A DNA stretch of 64,000 nt from Thinopyrum elongatum (Eukaryota; Streptophyta; Magnoliopsida; Poales; Poaceae): NCBI GenBank assembly GCA_011799875.1, contig CM022302.1, forward strand, positions 178,118,942 through 178,182,941, in the 5' to 3' direction. Position 1 is the stretch's first letter, and every line of letters begins with the position of its first letter. The notes beneath the pieces were generated by a model, which did no database searches, was not told the origin of the DNA, and saw nothing but the letters and a program-made list of their open reading frames with translations. Below are positions 24,464 through 35,121 of the stretch, piece after piece. A program made the position numbers and the translations under genes.

Positions 24464-26354
24464 GAAAGCATCAACCTCTGCAGAGTCCTCAGCTCCCAAG
24501 AAAGTGAGGACTTTGATGAACTCTTTCACTGAACCAATTGATGTTGTTCCTATCTCAATAGTGCCATCAAAGGAGCTCATTCCATTTGGTGAAGAATATG
24601 TCATTCTAGATGACATTGATGAAGAAAATCCTTCTGCTGCTTCCTCAGAGCAATTGGATGAAGAAATTGATGTGGAAGATGTTATTTCCACACCATTGGT
24701 ATCATCGCCTATGCCTCAGTTCACTGCTGAAGAGGCGGACGTTGAAGAAATTGAAGAAGATGTGGACATTGGGTCTACAACCCCTGTGTTGAATGATGAC
24801 TATTGGGAAAATCTTCACCCCAACTCTCCAATGGCCACACCTCTGCATCCAATTCCTCAGTCCCCTGTGCAGACAGAAGAAATATTAACAGGGTCTGAAG
24901 GACGTCAAACTTCTCTCCAGTCCATACTTGAAGAAATTCCAGCTGCAACAGCTGAAGAAATGGAGACACAGACTGCTGATGAAATTGCTGCTTCAATTCC
25001 TCAGTCTCCTGTACCAGAAGTTGTGACTCAAGAGGTTGTGAGGCCTGCTACTGCAAATCTTCAGCCCAAGCCTCAAAGTCCTCATACAAAGAGGCCAAAA
25101 TTCAAGGCTGATGATTTTTTCGCTGAGCATCATTTCTTCACTGTTGCAAATCCATATGACTCAGCAAGACTAAGGCGCAACAGGTTTTGGACTGCAAGCC
25201 AGATGAACTTCTATGCATCTGTTCTGTTTGACAAGGACAAGGTATTTCAGCACCATCAAATTCCTCATGTGGATATGGAGTCCATTCCGTGCTTCCAACC
25301 AGTTCTCAATGTTCTTCATGAAGCTGGGCTCTTAAATTTCTGTGCTGATATATGTGACTGGAATGAAGAGCTAATTCTTCAGTTCTATGCAACTTTGCAC
25401 CTCACTGGAAATGTTGCTGATGTCAATTCATGGGTGCTTGACTGGATGACTGAAAACACTCACTATAAAGCTCCGGCCTCTGAATTGCTTCATGCCATCC
25501 CAGTCAGTCCCCCTGCTGAAGGCGCAAGGCTCATATACGAAGAACCTGAACTTCAAAATCATCTCACGCAAGTGCTGATGAAGCCTTTGCGGCCTGGCCA
25601 AGCTCCAAGAACCACCTTCCTAGTGAAGGATTTGTTGTATGTGCCAAGGACCATCTACCGCATCTTGACAAATACCCTCAGTCCAATCAAAGGCCACAAT
25701 TCTGAAGAAGAAGAAGAAGTTGTTGGCATCACGAAGAATCTGTTGTTCAACATCATACATGGGATTCCCATTAACTATCACGATTTCTTCATATGGACTT
25801 TGGCTAATGTTGCACTGTCACCGTTTGAATTAAAGCCCTATGCTCCCTGGATAATGAAATTCATCAGAACCGGGTCTTCAATTCCATACCAGGCTGATTT
25901 TTAGAATCACCTCAGCTTTCTGCCTCCCATTGAAGTCCTCAAAAGGACTATTTCTTCAGTTGATGAAAAAGGCAAAGCTGTTGTCATTGATGAAGGCACT
26001 CGACCATTGGATGGACAGTTTCGTAAGGCTGCATCTTATTCCACCAATGATGACTCTGCTACTCAAGATTCTGCCAGAGCCCGTGAGCAAAATCCTCAAG
26101 CCACTGCCCCACACGTGATGACTGATCATGAGCTTCTTCTGAGTCTTCACCAGAAGGTCGATCGCAATCACAAGTGTTTCAAGCGTCAATTTGGCTCAAT
26201 TCTTCAAACATGACTGTCACACAAAACACTGTGAAGAAGAACCACTAGTATGCGCATGAAATCTTCGATCGCACTTGGGCCATACTTTCTCATCTCTACA
26301 GTGCTGAAGACCTCAAGCAGATGGACTTTCAGCAGAACTTTGACTGGGCCCATC
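24464..26354 (+). pseudogene. Element O main ORF: acidic region plus unknown globular domain
   Basis: Plus-strand frame, open from the end of B to TAG 25902-25904, then in frame to TGA 26211-26213; a frameshift and TAG follow before C. About 200 residues are acidic and Pro/Gln-rich with repeated 'IPQSPV' and 'AEEME' elements. A globular part (about 25100-25900) follows: RRNRFWTASQMNFYASVLF, a Trp/Phe helix (WNEELILQFYATLHLTGN), a conserved-looking NSWVLDWMT, and FFIWTLANVALSPFELKPYAPWI. It faintly recalls Pfam 'putative plant transposon protein' domains, which is a weak guess from memory. A coiled tail (LLSLHQKVDRNHKC) follows. No zinc knuckle, protease or RT motifs are seen. Confidence 0.6.
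26350..26354. repeat. Target-site duplication of element C, left copy (ccatc)
   Basis: Identical to 40020-40024. Confidence 0.9.
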
Positions 26355-26949
26355 TGATGAAGACATGTACCTAGGGTAGGGTAATAGGCCCGACCTAGAC
26401 ACCCTTACCGAGGACACTGCCCTAAAGCAAATGACATTCAAAGGATGGCACCATCTACCGACTGAAATCGCCACAGGGTGCAACCCACTCGACCAACAGT
26501 TCACTCGGACAACCCAATTCCATTCGACCGGGGTGTACTCACTCGACCCCACCGGAAACCACTCAGAAGACAGAAGATCTAAGGTCACTCAGGATGGCAA
26601 GGGTCAGGCGTTCACTCCGTAGTCTTAATGATCATTTATTTGCCTTTATTGCTAGCGTTTTTAGTAACGTCCTGTCTTTACAGACATTGAAACCCTTGTA
26701 ACGTGGGACGGTTGGGGTTCTGGCGCACTCTATATAAGCCACCCCCCTCCTCAGGCACAAAGGTTCGCACCCCCTGCAACTTCACGCATAAGTCAATCGA
26801 CCGAGCCTCCGGGCACCGAGACGTAGGGCTGTTACTTCCTCCGAGAAGGGCCTGAACTCGTATATCTTGCGTGCACAACCTCACCGTAGCTAAGATCTTG
26901 CCTCCTCATACCTACCCCCCATTCTACTGTCAGACTTAGAACCACGATA
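26355..26949 (+). repeat. Element C 5' LTR
   Basis: 595 bp starting TGATGAAGACATG. The terminal CA has become TA (26948-26949); the 3' copy keeps CA. TATATAA box at 26731-26737. Confidence 0.94.
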
Positions 26950-26951
26950 GT

Positions 26952-26969
26952 TGGCGCCCACCGTGGGGC
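26952..26969 (+). other. Primer binding site of element C
   Basis: TGGCGCCCACCGTGGGGC, two bases after the LTR, identical to that of element A. Confidence 0.88.
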
Positions 26970-27023
26970 AGGTGTCTTAGCAACTTTTCGGTGAGGTTGC
27001 GATTTTTTCCGATTCCCATCATC

Positions 27024-30002
27024 ATGGTTTCGGGTGGAGGTTTGGCTGAGGGCCACGAGATCCGTCTCGGTGCGCTCGTCTTCATCGCCGATGACTCCGC
27101 CTGGCTCCAGGAGGCCCCCCTGGACGTCGAGACGTTCCCTGTCCGTCGGGCGACGCACTTTCGCGCATGTGTCCCCAGCGTCCTTCTGCGGCAGCCGTCG
27201 ACCCAATATCGGTTGTTTCCTACGGCGTCTTTGTCCCCCGCCGTTCGCCGTCGCAAGTGATCTGGTCGATCGTGGCTTCAGCGGTGGGTGAAGCATGCAG
27301 TGGAACGTCAATCGGCCACTCCTCAAGTCACGACAATCGAGCCCGATGAATCTCTCTATGGCCTGTTCGATCTGTCGACTGGCTCCGTTGAAACTCTGTC
27401 CGAGTGCGACAGCAGCGATCCTGCGGCGGAGGTCCTGATGGTCGACACGCCGCGTAGCCCGCCTGGCATGCGTCGCAACGGAGGCGGCAACGGCGGTGGC
27501 AATCCGTCGCATGTTCACGAGGAATACCACCCCGAAACCCTCTCTTCACAGCGGAGGGAGGAACTTCACCGCCGCAACGAGGAAGCACTCCACACGCCCA
27601 TCGTCGGAGAGACCTCTGAGGCTCGGGCCTTGGAAGCCATCCGCTTGGCCACTTTGGCTGAACGCACTCGACTGGAAAATCTTCAGCATCCACTCGACGA
27701 ACATGCTCGGCAGCGGATTCCTGAGTCCAGTCGACGGAGGCAATTATTCCCTCCTGAACCTCAGGTATACCGCACTCCGATTCAGAACCTTGCAGCCGCA
27801 GCTCGTATAGCAGAATCCATCCAGCCATCCCAGTCAGAAGCTGGGCGAGGTTTGATGCAGATCCGGGCTCTGCTCCGGGTGGCAGGAGACCAAAACACTG
27901 CAGTATCACAGTCGCGTGACAGAATCCATAGCAGATCTGTGGTGGCTGACACAGTTCAGTCGGCTCACAGCCCAAGATCGCCTCCGTGGCGTGAAGGGCG
28001 GGTGCATCGCCAGGATCAGCATTTGGGTCGGATCCACGAGCAGTACGATCATCGACTCGGCCGTGATGACCACCGTCGAGCGCCTACACCCCCTCCGAGA
28101 AGCGGATCATATGTGCCCCGGCACTATGATGACAGGCGCCCGTACAGTGGAGGGCGGCGGACGCCGGTCGACCCAAGGGAGCCAGGGTTTGATGCGAGGT
28201 CAATTTTGGTGCAAGGTTTGGTCGATAGGAACCGAGCACATAGAGAGGGGCAAGGCAGAGATCGCCCGAGTGGAAGCAGGATTCATGTTTCGGGTCCCGA
28301 GTGTTTTAGCAGATCTATCAGAGCCGCTGAGATCCCCCCCCCCCCCAACTTCAGGTTGGCGACTGGGGTTAGTAAGTTCACTGGTGAGTCAAAGCCTGAT
28401 ACTTGGCTGGAAGATTACCGAGTGGCTGTCCAGATCGGTGGTGGAAATGATGAAGTAGCTATGAAACACCTTCCTCTCATGCTGGAAGGGTCGGCCAGAG
28501 CATGGCTGAATCAGTTGGCTCCAGGCAGTATATTCAGCTGGGAGGAGTTAGCCCGAGTGTTTGTCAGGACATTTGAGGGCACATGCAAACGACCTGCGGG
28601 GTTGACAGAATTGCGGCATTGTGTTCAGAAGCCGAATGAAACTCTGAGGGATTACATCCAAAGATGGACCACACTACACCACACGGTAGAGAATGTATCC
28701 CAACACCAAGCAGTTTGTGCCTTCAAGGAAGGCGTTCGGTATCGGGAGATTAACTTGAAATTTGGTCGGACAGGAGATATGTCTCTGACCCGAATGATGG
28801 AAATAGCCACCCGGTATGCTAATGGTGAAGAAGAGGACCGACTCCGCAGTGGGAAGGGCAAGCCAGTCGCCCAAGACACCGGAGTGGGTCGGAAGCAGAA
28901 ACGCAAAGCCGAGCCAGCAGGTCCAGGTGAAGCTGCAGTTGTAACTCAAGGAAAATTCAAAGGAAAGCCCAAGGGACCCTAGATCCCCAAGAAGGTGAAA
29001 TATCAGGCTGGGAACGACGTGTTGGACTTGCCATGTCACATTCACACCAAGAAGGATGAAGAGGGAAATCTGATTTATCCCAAACACACCACTCGACAGT
29101 GTCGGCTCCTGATCCAGCAGTTCCGAGAGAAACAGCCCAATGAAAAGGAAAAAGAGTCTGACAAGGATGGTGATCAGGAAGAAGATGATGACGGTTTCCC
29201 TAACGTCAATTCCACTTTGATGATTTTTGCTGACATTGAGAGTAAAAGTCGACTGAAAGTCATCAACAGAGAGGTAAACATGGTTGCTACGGCAACGACG
29301 ATATACTTGAAATGGTCAAAGACTCCCATCACATTCGACCAATCTGACCACCCACCGCACGTCGCCACCCCCGGGAGGCAAGCGTTGGTGGTCGACCCGG
29401 TCGTTGGGGGCACCCGACTGACCAAAGTCTTGATGGATGGTGGTAGCGGCTTGAACATTTTGTATGCAGAGACTCTTCGTGGGATGGGCATTCCGATGTC
29501 CAGGCTCAGTGAGAGCAACATGTGGTTCCATGGTGTCATTCCAGGGAAGAAAGCTGATTCACTCGGACAGATCACTCTTGACGTGGTTTTCGGCGACTCA
29601 AAGAATTACCGCAAGGAGAAGCTGACATTTGAAGTTGTGGATTTTCAGAGTGCCTATCATGCTATTCTGGGCAGAACTGCATATGCCCGTTTCATGGCTC
29701 GACCGTGTTACGTGTACCTCAAGCTGAAGATGCCTGGCCCCAAGGGCGTGATCACGGTCACTGGCAATAGGCAACGAGCAGAAGAGTGCCTCCAGAAGGG
29801 CTCTAAGATTGCCGATGAACAGATGGCAGCGATTGAAATGGAAGAGTATAAGAAGACTGCAGATCCGAGTGATTTGTTGCGCACTAAGAAGCCTGCTTCG
29901 GAGTCTGCATTTCAGTCGTCCGGTGAAACAAAGCCTGTTCACATTCACCCGACCGATCCCAGTGCTGCATCGACTCGTATCTCAACAACACTCGACAACA
30001 AA
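27024..30002 (+). pseudogene. Element C gag-protease
   Basis: ATG at 27024 (MVSGGGLAEG), 55 bp after the primer site. The N part is Arg/Pro-rich. The capsid core has FTGESKPDTWLEDY, LEGSARAWLNQL and TLRDYIQRWTTL. A C-x2-H..H-x4-C finger (LPCHIH..HTTRQC) and protease box LMDGGSGLN follow, with ILGRTAYARFMA as the flap/C-terminal helix. One frame throughout, interrupted by TGA 27258-27260 and TAG 28980-28982, and separated from the RT by TAG 30003-30005. There are no frameshifts. Confidence 0.9.
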
Positions 30003-30005
30003 TAG

Positions 30006-33000
30006 GAAGAAGCGCTCATCCAGTTCCTCCATGAGAACTGGGACATCTTCGCATGGAAGCCATCTGACATGCCGGGTGTACCCAGGGGGCTGGCTGAGCA
30101 CCGTTTGCGAGTCGATCCAAAGGCAAAACCCGTGAAAGAGCACCTCCGTCGGTCCGCTGCGGAGAAGAGAAAGGCAATCGGCGAGGAGGTGGCTCGGCTT
30201 TTGGCAGCTGAGTTCATCCGCGAGATTTACCACTCCGAGTGGCTCGCCAATGTTGTCATGGTTCCCAAGAAGGACAATTCACTCCGTATGTGCATTGATT
30301 TCAAGCATATCAATCGGGCCTGCCCGAAAGATCATTTTCCTCTCCCCCGCATCGATCAGATAGTCGACTCGACTGCGGGATGTGAGCGATTGTCCTTCCT
30401 GGATGCATATTCCGGGTACCATCAAATCCGACTGTATGGACCTGATGAAATTAAAACAGCTTTTATCACCCCATTCGGGTGCTTTTGCTATGTCACCTTG
30501 CCCTTTGGTCTCAAGAATGCTGGTGCCACATTCATGCGCATGATACAGAAGTGCCTGCTAACTCAAATCAGTCAGAATGTGTAAGCATACATGGATGACA
30601 TCGTGGTTAAGTCGCGCAAAGGTTCCGACCTGCTGACTGACCTTGCTGAAACCTTTGCCAATTTGAGAAGATATGATATCAAGCTTAATCCGTCGAAGTG
30701 TACATTTGGAGTTCTAGGTGGAAAGTTACTCGGTTTCCTCATTTCCGAACGTGGGATCAATGCAAACCCAGAAAAAGTTGGTGCAATCCTCCGAATGAAA
30801 TGCCCTGTGCGTGTACACGACGTTCAGAAGCTTACTGGTTGTTTGGCAGCTTTGAGTCGATTCATCTCTCGCCTCGGTGAAAAGGCATTGCTTCTTTACC
30901 GACTGATGAAGAAATCTGATAAGTTTGAGTGGACTCCTGAAGCTGACGCAGCATTTGCAGAGCTCAAAGCCCTACTTTCCACCCAGCCGGTGCTTGCTGC
31001 TCCAATCAGCAAAGAGCCTTTACTGCTTTATATAGCAGCCACTGGACAGGTTGTCAGTACAGTACTCACGGTCGAGCAGGAAGAAGAAGGCAAAACTTAC
31101 AAGGTTCAACGCCCAGTATACTATATTTCTGAAGTCTTAACTCCATCCAAGCAGAGATATCCACATTATCAGAAGCTTGTCTATGGAATCTACTTGACCA
31201 CGAAGAAGGTTGCACATTACTTCTTAGATCATTCGATTACAGTCATCAGTGACGCTCCGTTGTCAGAAATTCTAAACAACAGAGATGCAACTGGCCGAGT
31301 GGCAAAGTGGGCGATTGAACTCCTTCCGCTGGATATCAAGTTCGAGGCAAAGAAAGCGATCAAGTCTCAAGCGATAGTAGATTTCCTCGTCGAGTGGATT
31401 GAACAGCAGTTACCGACCCAGATACAGTCGGAACATTGGACTATGTTCTTCGACGGGTCCAAGATGTTGAATGGTTCAGGCGCTGGAGTGGTCCTGGTAT
31501 CTCCACGGGGCGACAACCTCAGATATGTTCTCCAGATTCACTTTGATTCCTCCAACAATGAAGCTGAATATGAGGCACTCTTGTATGGATTGCGTATGGC
31601 CATTTCACTCGGCGTCCGCCGCCTAATGGTTTACGGTGACTCAGATTTAGTGGTTAATCAAGTGATGAAGGAGTGGGACGTCAGGAGCCAAGCTATGACT
31701 GGTTATTGCAATGCGGTGAGGAAGTTAGAAAAGAAGTTTGAAGGGCTAGAGCTCCACCATATACCCCGACTGAAGAATCAAGCAGCTGATGACTTGGCAA
31801 AGATAGGATCCAAGCGGGAGCCTATTCCCAGCAATGTGTTTTTGGAGCATATTCACGCACCATCAGTTCAAGAAGATCCCTTCACAGAAGAGCCCCCACA
31901 GCCTAAAAGTTCCACTGATCCGACTGAAGTTGAAATCCCAGTTGTGGTCGACTTGATCATGGAAGTTTTGATTGTTATTCCAGATTGGACAGTGCCATAC
32001 ATTGCATATATTCTCAGGAAAGAGCTTCCAGAGGATGAAGAAGAGGCTCGCCAGATTGTCCGTCGATCCAAAGCCTTCACAGTAATGGGGGAGCAACTCT
32101 ATAGAGAAAGTGTCACGGGGGTCGTTCAGAAATGCATCACTCCGGAAGAAGGCCGAATGATCGTCGATGATATTCACTCGGGAACCTGTGGTCACCATGC
32201 GTCTTCTCGGGCCATCGTGGCCAAAGCGTATCGAGCAGGGTTTTATTGGCCGCGGGCAAAGGAGATGGCAAAGGAGATAATTGACAAATGTGAGGGCTGC
32301 CAGTTCTACTCCAACATGCCCCACAAACCCGCTTCAGCCCTGAAGACCATTCCACTTGTCTGGCCTTTCGCTGTTTGGGGTTTGGATATGGTGGGACCTC
32401 TGAAGACTGGCAGGAGTGGCTTCACCCATGTGCTTGTAGCAGTCGACAAGTTCACCAAGTGGATCGAAGCTAAACCTGTCAAAAACCTGGATGCAAGTAC
32501 TGCGGTCAGCTTCATCAGAGGGTTAACATTTAGATATGGAGTCCCACACAGCATCATCACGGATAATGGGTCGAACTTTGATTCTGATGAGTTCCAAGCT
32601 TTCTGTGCGTCCCAAGGTACTCGGGTCGACTATGCTTCAGTCGCCCACCCTCAGTCGAATGGACAGGCAGAAAGAGCGAATGGTTTGATTCTCAAAGGGC
32701 TGAAACCTCGATTGATGCGCGACCTCAAGCATGCGGCCGGCGCTTGGGTAGATGAGCTACCGTCAGTCCTTTGGGGATTAAGAACAACACCAAATCGGTC
32801 GACTGGTCGAACCCCCTTCTTCATGGTCTATGGGGCTGAAGCTGTGCTGCCGAGTGACTTGCTTCACAATGCACCCCGAGTAGAACTCTTCTCAGAAGCC
32901 GAAGCAGAACGAGCTCGAGAAGATGATGTTGATCTTCTGGAAGAAGAAAGAGAGATGGCCTTGATCCGATCAACCATTTATCAGCAAGACCTTCGTCGAT

Positions 33001-33218
33001 TATATGCCAGAAATGTGAAGGGTCGAGCATTTCAGGAAGGGGACCTTGTGCTCCGAGTGGACCAGCAATGGCCTCACAAACTTGCCCCCGCTTGGGAAGG
33101 TCCCTTCATCGTCACCAAGGTGCTCCACAACGGAGCGTATCACCTCTACAATGTGGAGCATAATAAGGACGAGACACGCGCTTGGAATGAGGAGCTACTC
33201 CGCCGTTTTTATACTTAA
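30006..33218 (+). pseudogene. Element C pol: RT, RNase H, integrase
   Basis: Same frame as gag. RT: MPGVPRGLAEHRL, MCIDFKHINRACPKDHFPLP, FLDAYSGYHQI, FGLKNAGATF; TAA at 30582-30584, then YMDD at 30588-30599. RNase H: MFFDGSKMLNGSGAG, EAEYEALLYGL, YGDSDLVV, QAADDLA. Integrase: HSGTCGHH..CEGCQFY finger, catalytic GLDMVGP, ITDNGSNF and NGQAERANG, all intact. It ends LLRRFYT. Apart from the single TAA beside the YMDD box the enzymes look complete (875 codons after it). Confidence 0.94.
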
Positions 33219-33340
33219 GTGTTCAGACTAATGAGATGTAATAAAGAGTACCTTTCAGTTCGTTTATCAAAGACATGGTTTTACAGTCTCCTAAATGATT
33301 GCTGTTACTAACACATGTGTCCAAAATCCCCCAGTGGGTG

Positions 33341-34875
33341 GCTTAGCCGCGAATCCGATTCGCCTAAGTTCAAAAAATCCTACCGAGTGATGAGCAACCC
33401 TCTCACTCGGGGGCTTAGCTGCAGTCCTGTACTCGCCTAAGTTTAAGAAAATCCTACCGAGTGATGAGCAACCCTCTCACTCGGAGGCTTAGCTGCAGTC
33501 CTGTACTCGCCTAAGTTTAGAAAAATCCTACCGAGTGATGAGCAACCCTCTCACTCGGAGGCTTAGCTGCAGTCCTGTACTCACCTAAGTTTAAAGAAAA
33601 TCCTACCGAGTGATGAGCAACCCTCTCACTCGGGGGCTTAGCTGCTGCAGGCCTGTACTCGCTCCTAAGTTTAAGAAAATCCTACGAGTGATGAGCAACC
33701 CTCTCACCGGACGCTTAGTGCAGTCCTGTACTCGCCTAAGTTTTAAAAAAAATCCTACCGAGTGATGAGCAACCCTCTCACTCGGGGGATTAGCTGCAGT
33801 CCTATACTCGCCTAAGTTTGTAAAATCCTACTTAGCTTCAGTCCTGTACTCGCCTAAGTTTAAAAAAAATCCTACCGAGTGATGAGGAACCCTCTCACTC
33901 GGAGGCCTAGCTGCAGTCCTGTACTCGCCTAAGTTTAAAAAATCCTACCGAGTGAGAGAAACCCTCTCCATGGGCAGGCTTAGGTGCAGTCCTGTACTCG
34001 CCTAAGTTTGTAAATTACCGAGTGAGAGCAACCCTCTCACGGGGGCTTAGCTGCAGTCCTGTACTCGCCTAAGTTTGTAAAATCCTACCGAGTGATGAGC
34101 AACCTCTCACTCGGGGGCAGCTGCAGTCCTGTACTAGCCTAAGTTTAAAAAAATCTACCGAGTGATGAGGAACCCTCTCACTCGGAGGCTTAGCTGCAGT
34201 CTGTACTCGCCTAAGTTTTAAAAATCTTACCGAGTGATGAGAAACCTCTCACTCGGGGCTAGTTGCAGTCCTGTACCGCCTAAGTTTGTAAAATCCTACC
34301 GAGTGATGAGCAACCCTCTCATCGGGGGCTTAGTTGCGGTCCTGTACTCGCCTTAAGTTTGTAAAATCCTACCGAGTGATGAGGAAACCCTCTCACTCGG
34401 AGGCTTAGCTGCAGTCCTGTACCGCCTAAGTTAAAAAATCCTACCGAGTGATGAGCAACCCTCTCACTCGGGGGCTTAGCTGCAGTCCTGTACTCGCCTA
34501 AGTTTGTAAAATCCTACCGAGTGATGAGCAACCCTCTCACTCGGGGGCTTAGCTGCGTCCCTGGTACTCGCCTAAGTTTAAAAAAATCCTACCGAGTGAT
34601 GAGGAACCCTCTCACTCGGAGGCTTAGCTGCAGTCCTGTACTCGCCTTAGTTTAAAGAATCCTACCGAGTGATGAGAAACCCTCTCACTCGGGGGCGTAG
34701 TTGCAGTCCTGTACTCGCCTAAGTTTAAAAAATCCTACCGAGTGATGAGCAACCCTCTCACTCGGGGGCTTAGCTACAGTCCTGTACTCACCTAAGTTTA
34801 AAAAATCCTACCGAGTGATGAGCAACCCTCTCACTCGGAGGCTTAGCTGCAGTCCTGTACTCGCCTAAGTATAAA
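33341..34875. repeat. Tandem array, about 20 units of about 73 bp, in the 3' region of element C
   Basis: Each unit runs CCTAAGTTTAAAAAATCCTA..CTGCAGTCCTGTACTCG and contains the inverted repeat CCGAGTGA / TCACTCGG around a 12-base loop. I counted 20 hairpin-bearing copies plus one truncated unit near 33825. Units differ by small indels and GGGGG/GGAGG variants. The array fills the gap between the pol stop and the aORF end. No ORF. A first partial unit near 33330 carries CCAGTGGGTG of the intronic motif. Confidence 0.93.
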
Positions 34876-35121
34876 ACATGCTCCATCCTGATCTGCAAGG
34901 ACGATGAGGTGCAGGTCGTCCATGACCCTATCCTTAGAACTGCGTCTGTTCCGAGTGAAGATACAAGTTCCACTCGGAAATAAAAACAAGCATATTTAAG
35001 GGCAAACAAAGTTCGGACGAAAGAGCTCAAAGTACTCGGGCATCAGGCCCGAAGGGAGTTTTACGGTTATAGAATCACTCGGCATACCGAGGTAAATTGA
35101 ATCAGATCATAAAAGTTTCAT

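Noticed and set aside
26431..26622. Identical 63-codon ORFs at 26431 and 39501
   Set aside because: They are the two LTRs of C; no sign of coding constraint.
33341..34875. CRISPR-like array of repeats
   Set aside because: Units are directly tandem without spacers, degenerate, and lie inside a plant retrotransposon.
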